Assembly: GCA_900318265.1 (NCBI GenBank)
Contig: ONKA01000008.1
Coordinates: 1 to 64,000, forward strand
Source of the DNA: an uncultured Bacteroidales bacterium
GTDB lineage: Bacteria > Bacteroidota > Bacteroidia > Bacteroidales > F082
Reading direction: 5' to 3'
DNA: 64,000 nt
Below are positions 50,494 to 59,667 of this stretch, piece by piece; position 1 is the stretch's first letter; the number at the start of each line of letters is the position of its first letter. The notes under the pieces are model-generated. The model worked only from the letters and a program-made list of their open reading frames with translations, had not been told where the DNA came from and did not search any database. A program made the position numbers and the translations under genes.

Positions 50494-53400
50494 TTAACGC
50501 TGGATGACCATGCGTTGGCTGACGGTACGGAAGAACCCGTTTTCATCCGTTAGCGTGAGGCGATAGAGATAAACACCTGAGCGCAAAGGACTTCCCGAAT
50601 AACCACAGCCGTTCCAAAGGATAGGCTCGATGACACCGTCGGTGGCGGACACCTTTTTATATAAATGTTGCACGGGACGACCCATGATATCGAAAATCTC
50701 AATGTTGACATCGAAATTGCCGTCCTCGCCAACATGGGTCAGGGTGATGCGAGTCTCCTCATTGAAAGGATTGGGGTAGTTGCGCACCTGCGAGAGGAAG
50801 AGATTGTCGTCAACGACAAACCAAAGGGCTGCTTCGGAGGCGTTGTCCTGAGTGTCCCACACCTTAAGGGTAAACTCGTACGTACCCGGTTCAAGTTCGC
50901 TGACCGGCAAGGCGATGCGTCCACGTCTGAAGTCATTCAAGGCAGGTTCATAGCGGTCGTTCAACACCAAGTGGTTGTATGTTGCAAGATTGCTGTTCAT
51001 TACAATGTCACGACCCAAACTGAAGCCATAGTGATAGATGCCTTGAGCATCGTAGAGGTCGGCATAAAGCACGCCTTGACGCTCCACCGATTGTCCATTT
51101 TCGAATTCGGGGGTATTCCAATAGAAGGTAATCTTCGGGCCTTCGTCGTCGGGCACCATGGCAGGATCGATTCCACCCAACATCAGCCCGTCGAACTTAC
51201 CCATGGCATCGACAACACGAAGTGAGTCGTAGGCATAGAAACTAAAGCGTGGCATGTCCATTCCCGGCATAATGTCTTTCGGCACCTGGAAGGAGATATT
51301 GAACCTACCCGCAGTCACACTGACCTGTCCCTGATAGAGCACATCCTTATGATAATACACATTCCTAGTCGTGTCGCCATTAAACTTCACCTTGATCTTC
51401 GCCTTCTGGTCGTAGAACCTCACCCACAGTGTGCCGTTGAAGCCGGCATCCAGATGTCCGTTGGCGTTTCTCACCTCACCCTCCAACGTCACCATGCTCA
51501 TGGCATGAAGTACAATGTCGTCGGAAGCCCCAATTGACATTCCATTGATTTTCGTCACAGCGATATTCCCCTGAGGCAAGGGGAAACGCATCACCGGGTC
51601 GCCCAAAAACAGGAAGCGGATATTCTGATTAAGGAACGGACTGGTTGGGCTTTGATAATTGAGCGAGTTGCTCTTGGCCTCCCTGACAATATCGCCATAA
51701 CGCATAGGTTTGCCAGAAGCGTCGCGTTGAAAGAGGACTGGGATAAGCGACCGTGTCAGACGGTCGTTATGCATACCGTAAGTAGGACGACTTGTTGTAA
51801 GCATCGCCACACTGCCTCCATGGGGGTTCAGGAACAGTTGTTCACCAGCAGAAACCAAGAGGGGGTTGTCGTATTTTGTAAACTCACAAGTGGCGGTATA
51901 GACAAAGGGCAATTTCTCGTAGTTGTTGAGGGCGTTGATGTCGGCATTGGCAAGCACATTCTCACCTGTCAGGCCCTTGACGCCACCATGGCCGTTATAG
52001 AAGAAGGCCAAAGTGCCTTGCTCGAGAGCACGCATCAAGTCGGCATTGGCGCCTTGGTTGACGGTACCACTCGAAGTGCTTGTCAGAGGATAGGCGCCAC
52101 AATACACCTTTTTTGCGGTCAATGCAGGACAAATGGTATCCATCATCATATAATGTTTCTCGCTGTAATCCACATAATCCACCTTCTCGTCGTCGGCCAA
52201 GAGCAGCAAATCCGTTTTCCATTCGCCATGCGATTCAGCCAGATTGTCGCATTGTTTGATCTTGCGCAACATATTCTCAGCTTCCTCCACAGTCGAAACA
52301 GAGATACGACCTACACCGATATCGACACGACCTTCACAGTTCACACCTTCGTTGTTGTCCATCAATGCGAAGAAGTCGTCGGCTGCGAAACTCAACTCAT
52401 ACTGTGGGTCTTCAAACGTTTCGTAGGTAGGCACATAATTCTGCCCATTGCCTTTGATATTGCGGAAATCGAACGATGCACGTCCAAACAAGGTCAGATA
52501 CTTCAGTTGGCCAGCGCTGCGCCGATACACCATGCGAACGAAGTCGCGTATGCCTGTCGGGTCGGGCGTGCCTGACGAAAATTCGTTATAGATTTGATTC
52601 ACATCGACCACCACGCTAGTCAAGCCGTCCTTTTCGGAATGATAATCGGCCAAGGCCTGTGCCTGCTCGAGAAAGATGGGCGAAGTGAGGATCAAGTTAT
52701 CGGCTTCGGCGATGGCGTGAAGGTTTTGATTGGGCAAGGCCGTCCAGCTCACAATCCGATGCGCCGCCTCAGGCTTGAACAGAACATAGCGTTTTTCCGT
52801 CCTCTCATCGGTGGCAAATACCAAGTTGCCTCCACTCAACACGACATCCTGAACAATAGGCTGCAAAGGTGAGGTCACTTCCCAAAGCCGATAATCGGCA
52901 TTGACATTCTGTACCCAGACAGCACTTCGGCCGTTGCCAAACTGACTTGGCATCAAGCGGAATAGGAAATTGCTTTCCGTCCTTTTCAGCTGTCTCCAAC
53001 CATAAATCTCAACATAATCAAGATATAGGGAAGCTGATGGAGAATTTACAAGACTCATTTTGAACGTAGCAGTGTCGTTATCAAGAAGCATCTGTTTGTC
53101 GATGGTCGATAACCTGCCATACAAATGATCTTGATCACTAATATACTTGATGGCAACATTATCAGCCACATGGTTGTCGTTGACCCAAGCATCGTAATGT
53201 AAATACGTCTTTTTGACGCGTCCCAATATTTGCGAATTTATTCTTAAAGCTTTGGTTTTTACCAGGTTAGGAAAAACAAAAGAAATAGCAAAAGTCGAAT
53301 CCTCTGCAGTAACCTGTTCGCCAAACCAGTTTTGTCCTATAGAATAAGGCGAAAACAGTTCTTCCTCATGCCAAACGAAATCGGGAAACTCAGAGATGAC

Positions 53401-53928
53401 GGTCGTCGTATTCTCAACGGACAGCGTGGGCTTCTCTCCCACCCTCAAACCGTCGACACCGCTATCAATACACAGATAATAATAAGTGGTGTCGGAATAA
53501 TAGTTGCGTTCACGCTCGTAGGTCTTGGTGCCATTGTCGACCAGCACCCAGCGCGTAGGTTCCTGTCCATAAAACAACACCACGTCGCCCTCATCGAAGC
53601 TGCCGTCGTCGGCACCCGTCACGCAGATGGCCATCTCCGTCAAATCGTCGGGACGACTATCCGAGTTCTTCTCAGGCAGAGCGCCCGAAGGATTACCAAA
53701 CAACCTGATCTGATTGGGGTTCAAGGCACTCACATCGATGCCCATCCCCTGCAAGGTGGCATAGTCCAATTGGTAGGCGCCCTCTTGCGTCACCGAAAGG
53801 CGATACCAGGTGTGATCGCTCAGCACCGACTGGTAGGTGTTATCCTGCGACCAGCCCACCGTACCGCCAAACAGCAGTAAGAGAACCGTAATAATGGTTA
53901 TTCTTCTGTATTTCATACTCATTCTCAT
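50494..53928 (-). CDS. PorU-like C25 protease, second of tandem pair
   Basis: The 1144-residue protein has a signal peptide (ending GWSQ) and a C25 gingipain-type domain with the dyad His647 in YNGHGG and Cys681 in TATCEFTKYD. A beta-rich region follows, then a C-terminal T9SS-type domain (NYPNPFNEETRI, FDIMGRPVQ, SGVYLYRLTL). It shares overall plan with the 1284-residue PorU directly upstream; its start overlaps the PorU stop by 4 bases (ATGA). It is probably a paralogue with a different cargo set or a helper of PorU, which is inference. Confidence 0.85.
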   Translation of the reverse strand: MRMSMKYRRITIITVLLLLFGGTVGWSQDNTYQSVLSDHTWYRLSVTQEGAYQLDYATLQGMGIDVSALNPNQIRLFGNPSGALPEKNSDSRPDDLTEMAICVTGADDGSFDEGDVVLFYGQEPTRWVLVDNGTKTYERERNYYSDTTYYYLCIDSGVDGLRVGEKPTLSVENTTTVISEFPDFVWHEEELFSPYSIGQNWFGEQVTAEDSTFAISFVFPNLVKTKALRINSQILGRVKKTYLHYDAWVNDNHVADNVAIKYISDQDHLYGRLSTIDKQMLLDNDTATFKMSLVNSPSASLYLDYVEIYGWRQLKRTESNFLFRLMPSQFGNGRSAVWVQNVNADYRLWEVTSPLQPIVQDVVLSGGNLVFATDERTEKRYVLFKPEAAHRIVSWTALPNQNLHAIAEADNLILTSPIFLEQAQALADYHSEKDGLTSVVVDVNQIYNEFSSGTPDPTGIRDFVRMVYRRSAGQLKYLTLFGRASFDFRNIKGNGQNYVPTYETFEDPQYELSFAADDFFALMDNNEGVNCEGRVDIGVGRISVSTVEEAENMLRKIKQCDNLAESHGEWKTDLLLLADDEKVDYVDYSEKHYMMMDTICPALTAKKVYCGAYPLTSTSSGTVNQGANADLMRALEQGTLAFFYNGHGGVKGLTGENVLANADINALNNYEKLPFVYTATCEFTKYDNPLLVSAGEQLFLNPHGGSVAMLTTSRPTYGMHNDRLTRSLIPVLFQRDASGKPMRYGDIVREAKSNSLNYQSPTSPFLNQNIRFLFLGDPVMRFPLPQGNIAVTKINGMSIGASDDIVLHAMSMVTLEGEVRNANGHLDAGFNGTLWVRFYDQKAKIKVKFNGDTTRNVYYHKDVLYQGQVSVTAGRFNISFQVPKDIMPGMDMPRFSFYAYDSLRVVDAMGKFDGLMLGGIDPAMVPDDEGPKITFYWNTPEFENGQSVERQGVLYADLYDAQGIYHYGFSLGRDIVMNSNLATYNHLVLNDRYEPALNDFRRGRIALPVSELEPGTYEFTLKVWDTQDNASEAALWFVVDDNLFLSQVRNYPNPFNEETRITLTHVGEDGNFDVNIEIFDIMGRPVQHLYKKVSATDGVIEPILWNGCGYSGSPLRSGVYLYRLTLTDENGFFRTVSQRMVIQR

Positions 53929-56900
53929 TTACTTAACACTAGTTTTGATACCAAGGTGGCCGTTTCTCCATTATCGTTGGTGGCCACGATGCGGTAGACA
54001 TAAATGCCATTACGCAAATCTGCACCGTTAGCGCCACGGCCATTCCAACGAATGGGCGTGATGCGTGCCGAAGTGCCCGACACCGTCTCGGAGAGTGTAG
54101 TCACCCAACGGCCCATGATGTCGTAAATATAGATGTCGACCTTCACATTGTTGCCCACTTGGTTGTGGTCGAACACGAAATGCGTCTCGTCCGTCACTGG
54201 ATTGGGCGCATTGAAGGCATTCTCAATGACCATGCCACTGTTGTTCACCACAGTGAACGAAACCGTAGCTGTTCCAGAGTTGTTGTAGATGTCCCAGACC
54301 TTGAGCGTCAGGGTATAGTCGCCATCGGCGAGGTTTTGCAGTTTGTATGTGATGGTACCCTTGCCCGGATGGTCAAGTTCGGCAACGAAGTAATCATTAA
54401 GGCAATAGGCATTCTTTGAAGGGCCTGTCAGCGTGGCCATGATGTCGTGACCAATGCCCGCGCCCGTCGTATTGATGCCACTCTCGTCTTCGACGAAAGC
54501 CAACAGCAATGGGTTTTGACCCGTCAAGCCACCATCTACGAAGAGCGTGTCGTCGATGAAGAGCTTGACCTCAGGTCCTTCGACGTCCTCAGTGGCCTCG
54601 TCATAAAAACCGCCGATGATGAACGCATCACAGCTGCCGTTGGCATCGATGTCGTAATCAGTAGCATAATAATTGATCAAACCTTGACCGAACCGATAGG
54701 AGATGTCGCGCGGGACGATAAAGTTGATTTTGAACCTTCCGTTGACTGCCTCAGCCTTCCCGTTGAAAATCATGCTATTACGTAACTTAAAATCAATAAC
54801 CCCACAAGCCGTGCCATAAGTGGAAAGCTCGGCTTCCTTATCATAGACGATAACGCTGACCACACCATTGAAACCTGTGGCCACATTGCCATCCAAGTCC
54901 TTCACGACGCCTTCAATCTCAACGGGTTGCAAAGCGCTAATGGTATCGTGATAGACAGGATACGTCATCCATGTGCTGTCGTTGATGGCGAGGGAGTCCA
55001 AGTCGTAGCCTGGATATTTCCCATTGATGCTTAGCGTTTCCACTTTCCATTTCGGATAGGCCAATCGCAATGCGGGGTCGCCAAAAAACACATAGCGTTT
55101 CTCCACCAAGCCTCCACTACTCTTTGCCATGCGGTAGACATCCCCCAAACGATAGTGCTCGCCCCCGTAATAACGGAACAAGTTATCGTAGACACCCTCA
55201 CCAAAAGCGAGGTTATGATGTCCATGAGTCACTCTTGAAGTGGTGAACATGGCGATCATGCCACCATATTGGTTCAAGAACGAATACTCGCCCAAGGAAG
55301 TGCGCAGGTGATCGTCGAAGCGGCTGAACTCACACGTACCAGTAATCATCAGCGGATACATCGGACCGTTTCGCCATGAGTCGACGTCCTTTCGTTGAAG
55401 AATCTTCTCTTCAGAAAGTTGAACCTCGCCTCCATGACCGACATAATGGAGCACCAACGTGCCTTTTTCCATGCGGCTATTGATGGCAGCGTTCACGTCA
55501 GGTGCAATCTCACCTCCCGGGGCGCTGATTTGCTGATAGGCGTCGAGATAGATCTTGTCAACCACAGCAGCCTCGCCTCCTACATTCTTCAGCTTGGCCA
55601 CCAAGGTCTCCGCACTATTCACAAAGCCACTTTCATCATCCGTAAAGAAAGTGATTGTGTTGCGCCACGGTTGCATGGTGGTCTCGTCTTTCACAATATA
55701 ACGTTCGATCTTGTCGACCATCTGGGCAGCCTGTTCCACCGTCTGCACCGGGAAACGTCCCACACCTATGTCGGCCAAGGAACCGTCGATATTGCCCTCA
55801 AGTTCATCCATAAAACCGAAATAGTCATCCGTTACATAGGTATACGACATCGCCAACGAAGCCACCGATTCGTAGGAAGGCACAAAGTCAACAACGCCAT
55901 CGCGGTTCTTGTAATCGTAGGAGCAATCACCCAAAAGCAGCAGATACTTGATAGTTCGGCCCGGAGTGCTGTCAAGATAAAGCATACGGCAGAAGTCGCG
56001 AATGGCCGAAACGTCTTTCGCGCCACAAGAGAACTCATTGTAGATCTTTTCCGGTGTGGTGACATAAACATTCAAGTCAGGGTCGATGCGGTTGTGGATG
56101 GCTTTCAGACGTTCGGCTTGTTCCATAAAATCGGGATACGTCAAGATAACAAAGTCCACATCGCGCACCCCATGAAGGTTCTGGTTGTCAACCTTACCGA
56201 AGGCCGTGGCAGAATGATACGAGTTGCCATTGCAGGCCACAAACTCGTTATCGCGGTTGCCGACCATCTTGAAACTCAAGGTAGAGCCACTGAGTTGACC
56301 TTTCACGATGGAGGGTTGCATGGGTTTGCTCACATCCCACACCTGGGTTTGTTGCGTGGCACCCGTCAGTCTGTACTCGTACGTTTTATTGAGTACGTAT
56401 GCTTCGGGATTACGGAAGCGCATTTGGTCACCCGTCATTTTCAGGCTGCGCCAGGCATTGACGAGGATATAATCCACAAAGCCTTCTGAGGTGACAGAGG
56501 AGCCATTGGAATTGTGTTTTAGGGTAACACGCACCGTCTCGCCATTGGGATGGCAGTTCACCCATCCACCCACATCGTATCCGTATGGCATCTCGGTCGA
56601 AGAGGAAGTAGTTTGAATAGGGTAAACAGCTTGCTGCACATTGTTGACCAACACCGCGAAACTGGCCGCTTGGAAATTGCGTCCCGCCAAAGCTGTCTTC
56701 ACCGTGCAGGGAAGTGAGGTAATCACATTGGGGAAAGTGAAATCGAAGCTTTGTGTAGATGTGTATTCCATCTTGTCGCCATAATAGGTTCGTCCTACTC
56801 GGAATACATTGTACAAGTCTTTTTCATGTACCTGATAATCCAGGAATTGGTTGACGATCTCATTGGCGCTTCCAGTAGGTTGGTCGGCATAACTGATGCG

Positions 56901-57779
56901 TTTGCCCTGGCCCAACCCCACGACAACGAAGGCGTAGGCATAGTCATCGTATGCGTTTTGAATATGCGTATAGGCCATACGTTCCGTTTCAAGCTTCCAG
57001 CAAACGGGGCCACGACCGTAGAAAAGGATATAGTCGTTGTTGTCGAAACGGCCATCGGATTCGCCTGCCACATAAATGGGCACCTCAACCAAATCGTCTG
57101 GACGGGCGGTTGCGTTCAACTCAGGCAGCACGCCGCCCCCATTGTGGTAGATGCGTATCTGACGCGGGTCAAGTTGTGACACGTTGATGCCCAATTCAGT
57201 GAGGTCGGAAGCCGTCAGCTTATAGATGCCAGTTTCTGCAAGACCGATCTTGTACCACTCTCCAGATGCCATCGCCGAGCGCGTGGCATAAGTGGGTTTA
57301 GACTTCATAATACTGACATCAGGAGTGAGCGTCATCGACAATGTGGCTGAAATCAGCTTCTCGTATTGATCGCCTTTTTGTCGGAAAGGCACGATACGCA
57401 CTGAGAGCAAAGCCTTATCGCGCGAGCGCAACGGCTTGGCGGTCACTTCAAAATCGCTGCTGAAGGCATAATTACGCGCCACCTTCATCTCAGCCTCAGT
57501 AAGGGCTTCGGCTTTGACATCATCACACACCACTTCCACTTTCACAGCATCGTCGTAAATGGGCAAAGACTGATAAAACACAGGCATGACATCTTCATAG
57601 GCACCCGACTCCAAATCAATATATAATAAGGTATCAGATCCAAAATGTTGTTCAGCCACTCCCTGCCATTGCAGACGGATAGTTTGTTCCATCTTCATTT
57701 GACCCCACAAAGAATCGGCGTTGCCAGCGGCAAAAAACAACATGACCAGCAACAAACAAAATCGTATCTTATGACGCAT
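53925..57779 (-). CDS. porU: T9SS sortase PorU
   Basis: PorU removes the C-terminal sorting domain of T9SS cargo and links it to lipopolysaccharide at the cell surface. The 1284-residue protein has a signal peptide, a beta-rich N-terminal region (30-160), WYKIGLAETGIYKLTASDL, a C25 catalytic domain with His782 in YVGHGGEV and Cys816 in TGTCEFSRFD, Ig-like modules, and a C-terminal domain with NAPNPVTDETHF, IYDIMGRWV and NGIYVYRIVATN. It is the first gene of the minus-strand unit porU-PorU-like and diverges from gldJ. Confidence 0.87.
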   Translation of the reverse strand: MRHKIRFCLLLVMLFFAAGNADSLWGQMKMEQTIRLQWQGVAEQHFGSDTLLYIDLESGAYEDVMPVFYQSLPIYDDAVKVEVVCDDVKAEALTEAEMKVARNYAFSSDFEVTAKPLRSRDKALLSVRIVPFRQKGDQYEKLISATLSMTLTPDVSIMKSKPTYATRSAMASGEWYKIGLAETGIYKLTASDLTELGINVSQLDPRQIRIYHNGGGVLPELNATARPDDLVEVPIYVAGESDGRFDNNDYILFYGRGPVCWKLETERMAYTHIQNAYDDYAYAFVVVGLGQGKRISYADQPTGSANEIVNQFLDYQVHEKDLYNVFRVGRTYYGDKMEYTSTQSFDFTFPNVITSLPCTVKTALAGRNFQAASFAVLVNNVQQAVYPIQTTSSSTEMPYGYDVGGWVNCHPNGETVRVTLKHNSNGSSVTSEGFVDYILVNAWRSLKMTGDQMRFRNPEAYVLNKTYEYRLTGATQQTQVWDVSKPMQPSIVKGQLSGSTLSFKMVGNRDNEFVACNGNSYHSATAFGKVDNQNLHGVRDVDFVILTYPDFMEQAERLKAIHNRIDPDLNVYVTTPEKIYNEFSCGAKDVSAIRDFCRMLYLDSTPGRTIKYLLLLGDCSYDYKNRDGVVDFVPSYESVASLAMSYTYVTDDYFGFMDELEGNIDGSLADIGVGRFPVQTVEQAAQMVDKIERYIVKDETTMQPWRNTITFFTDDESGFVNSAETLVAKLKNVGGEAAVVDKIYLDAYQQISAPGGEIAPDVNAAINSRMEKGTLVLHYVGHGGEVQLSEEKILQRKDVDSWRNGPMYPLMITGTCEFSRFDDHLRTSLGEYSFLNQYGGMIAMFTTSRVTHGHHNLAFGEGVYDNLFRYYGGEHYRLGDVYRMAKSSGGLVEKRYVFFGDPALRLAYPKWKVETLSINGKYPGYDLDSLAINDSTWMTYPVYHDTISALQPVEIEGVVKDLDGNVATGFNGVVSVIVYDKEAELSTYGTACGVIDFKLRNSMIFNGKAEAVNGRFKINFIVPRDISYRFGQGLINYYATDYDIDANGSCDAFIIGGFYDEATEDVEGPEVKLFIDDTLFVDGGLTGQNPLLLAFVEDESGINTTGAGIGHDIMATLTGPSKNAYCLNDYFVAELDHPGKGTITYKLQNLADGDYTLTLKVWDIYNNSGTATVSFTVVNNSGMVIENAFNAPNPVTDETHFVFDHNQVGNNVKVDIYIYDIMGRWVTTLSETVSGTSARITPIRWNGRGANGADLRNGIYVYRIVATNDNGETATLVSKLVLSK

Positions 57780-58041
57780 ATTTATCGTTATTACTTAATA
57801 TTCAATTTATTAAATACAAAGTACACCTTCTAAGCATACCTTTATTTATAAGGGAACGAAAATACAACTTTTTTATTGCAAGATGGCATTTTTGGGCAAC
57901 AAAAAAGTTTTTTTTCCAAAAATGACAACCGATTCAAAAAAAGTCCATAAATTTGCGTGTTTTTTTAGAAAAAAGTTTGAAAATAATCTGAGAGGCATAC
58001 AATAAATGCCTTTCAATTGAGTTTATAGATAACAAATTTGA
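57780..58041. other. AT-rich divergent intergenic region, porU / gldJ
   Basis: Very AT-rich with T- and A-runs. A TAAATTTG box for gldJ is at 57948-57955. For porU only near-matches are seen on the minus strand (TATTTTCG near 57858-57865). Confidence 0.5.
57948..57955 (+). promoter_or_regulatory. -7 box of gldJ
   Basis: TAAATTTG, 86 bases before the gldJ ATG. Confidence 0.6.
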
Positions 58042-59538
58042 ATGACAATGTATAGAAAACAAGGATTCAAGACACTAGCCATCATTGTTTTGGCAGGATT
58101 GCTTACCGTTTCATGCTCCAATAAGTCTTCGCGCACGACGGGTTGGGCCTACAACGATGCCAACAACGGAGGCTTCGAAGTTACTGAAGTGAACGACCAG
58201 GAAATCGGTCCCGGCTTGATTGCCATCGAAGGCGGAACCTTCGTGATGGGCGCCACAACCGACAACCTGACCTATTCGTGGGACAACTCGCCCCGCAAGG
58301 TCACCGTGCCTTCTTTCCTGCTGGACCGCACCGAGGTCAGCAATGTGGACTACCGTGAGTACATCTACTGGCTGAACCGCGTTTACGGACAAAACTATCC
58401 TCAGGTGGTACGCAATGCCGCGCCCGACACCTTGGTTTGGCGTGACCGCTTGTCATACAATGAGCCCATGGTTGAGATCTATTTCCGCCATCCTTCCTAC
58501 AATGACTATCCGGTGGTGGGTGTGACCTGGGTTCAAGCCAATGACTACTGCTCTTGGCGTACCGACCGTGTCAATGAGTTGATGCTTGTTGAGGCTGGCG
58601 TCCTTGATTGGGACCCGACCCAACAAGACGAAGAGAACTTCAACACCGACGCTTATCTGGCCGGCCAATACACTGGCAAGGTGAAGAACGGTAAGAAAGA
58701 CCTCTCCAAAGGCGGCGACGGCGTGCGTAACGTCAGAATGGACGACGGCATCCTTTTGCCCTCGTACCGTCTGCCTACGGAAGCCGAATGGGAATATGCC
58801 GCTGTCGGCTTGGTGGGCAACACCTCCAACGAAATCGTCAGCGAACGCAAGGTGTATCCTTGGAACGGCGACGGTCTGCGCACCGACAACAAGAGATATA
58901 TGGGTAGCTTCATGGCCAACTTCAAGAGAGGCCCTGGTGACTATATGGGTGTTGCTGGTCACTTGAACGACGGTGCCGCCCTGCCCGCCCCTGTGGGTTC
59001 CTACTGGCCCAACGACTACGGCCTGTACAACATGGCTGGCAACGTGGCTGAATGGTGCCAAGATGTCTATCGTCCGCTGTCTCACGAAGACGTTGCCGAC
59101 TACAGCCCCTTCCGTGGTAACGTGTTCACCCGCAAGGCTGTCGACGACGAAGGCTTCCTGCTGCAAAAAGACTCCCTGGGTCGTATCCGCAGAGAGCCCA
59201 TCCCTCAGGAAGAAGCTGCCAAGCGCCAGAACTACCGTACGAGCTTCAACTCCAACTATGACGACGGTGACTATATGTCGGCCATCCGCAACCGTTGGAG
59301 CGATCCTCAAGACGACCAAAGCGTGTTCACCAAGGAGATGTATGAAGCCGCCACGAATGAAACTCCCGGTACGACCCTCATCAGCGACGAATCGAGAGTG
59401 TACAAAGGCGGTTCATGGGCCGACGGTCCTTACTACCTGAGCCCTGGCACGCGCCGTTACCTCAACCAGAACCAGTCCGCTTCGACCATCGGCTTCCGTT
59501 GCGCGATGAACAAGGTGGGCAGCTCTTTTGCCAAGTAA
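58042..59538 (+). CDS. gldJ: GldJ-like lipoprotein, SUMF1/FGE-sulfatase domain
   Basis: The 498-residue lipoprotein (LTVSC, Cys25) has the formylglycine-generating-enzyme fold: IAIEGGTFVMGA, LDRTEVSNVDYREY, VGVTWVQANDYCSWR, YRLPTEAEWEYAA, GNVAEWCQDVYR and the closing VYKGGSWADGP. GldJ and GldK proteins are T9SS core lipoproteins; the divergence from porU-porV and the murF downstream match the gldJ neighbourhood described in flavobacteria. FGE catalytic chemistry is not expected. A terminator follows. Confidence 0.85.
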   Translation: MTMYRKQGFKTLAIIVLAGLLTVSCSNKSSRTTGWAYNDANNGGFEVTEVNDQEIGPGLIAIEGGTFVMGATTDNLTYSWDNSPRKVTVPSFLLDRTEVSNVDYREYIYWLNRVYGQNYPQVVRNAAPDTLVWRDRLSYNEPMVEIYFRHPSYNDYPVVGVTWVQANDYCSWRTDRVNELMLVEAGVLDWDPTQQDEENFNTDAYLAGQYTGKVKNGKKDLSKGGDGVRNVRMDDGILLPSYRLPTEAEWEYAAVGLVGNTSNEIVSERKVYPWNGDGLRTDNKRYMGSFMANFKRGPGDYMGVAGHLNDGAALPAPVGSYWPNDYGLYNMAGNVAEWCQDVYRPLSHEDVADYSPFRGNVFTRKAVDDEGFLLQKDSLGRIRREPIPQEEAAKRQNYRTSFNSNYDDGDYMSAIRNRWSDPQDDQSVFTKEMYEAATNETPGTTLISDESRVYKGGSWADGPYYLSPGTRRYLNQNQSASTIGFRCAMNKVGSSFAK

Positions 59539-59569
59539 ATAGTAATAGATTCTTTTTCATGATAGCTTT

Positions 59570-59600
59570 GAAGCCGTTTGATCCGTCAGGCGGCTTCTTT
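59570..59600 (+). terminator. Terminator after gldJ
   Basis: GAAGCCG (59570-59576) pairs with CGGCTTC (59591-59597), followed by TTTCATT. Confidence 0.7.
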
Positions 59601-59624
59601 CATTAAAACACAAGGGTCCCTGAG

Positions 59625-59643
59625 CCCTGAGCTCGTCGAAGGG
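59625..59643. repeat. CCTGAGCYTGTCGAAGGG-type repeat
   Basis: CCCTGAGCTCGTCGAAGGG between gldJ and murF, within a GGGTCC / GGGCCC region. Same family as the copy at 31037-31057. Confidence 0.6.
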
Positions 59644-59667
59644 TCGAAGGGCCCAAACCCATAACAG

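Noticed and set aside
55395-56489. 364-codon open frame antisense to porU
   Set aside because: Lies over the C25 catalytic domain whose dyad is intact on the minus strand; translation is His/Ile/Val-rich without domains.
58453-59319. 288-codon open frame antisense to gldJ
   Set aside because: Shadow of a conserved SUMF1-domain gene; no supporting signals.
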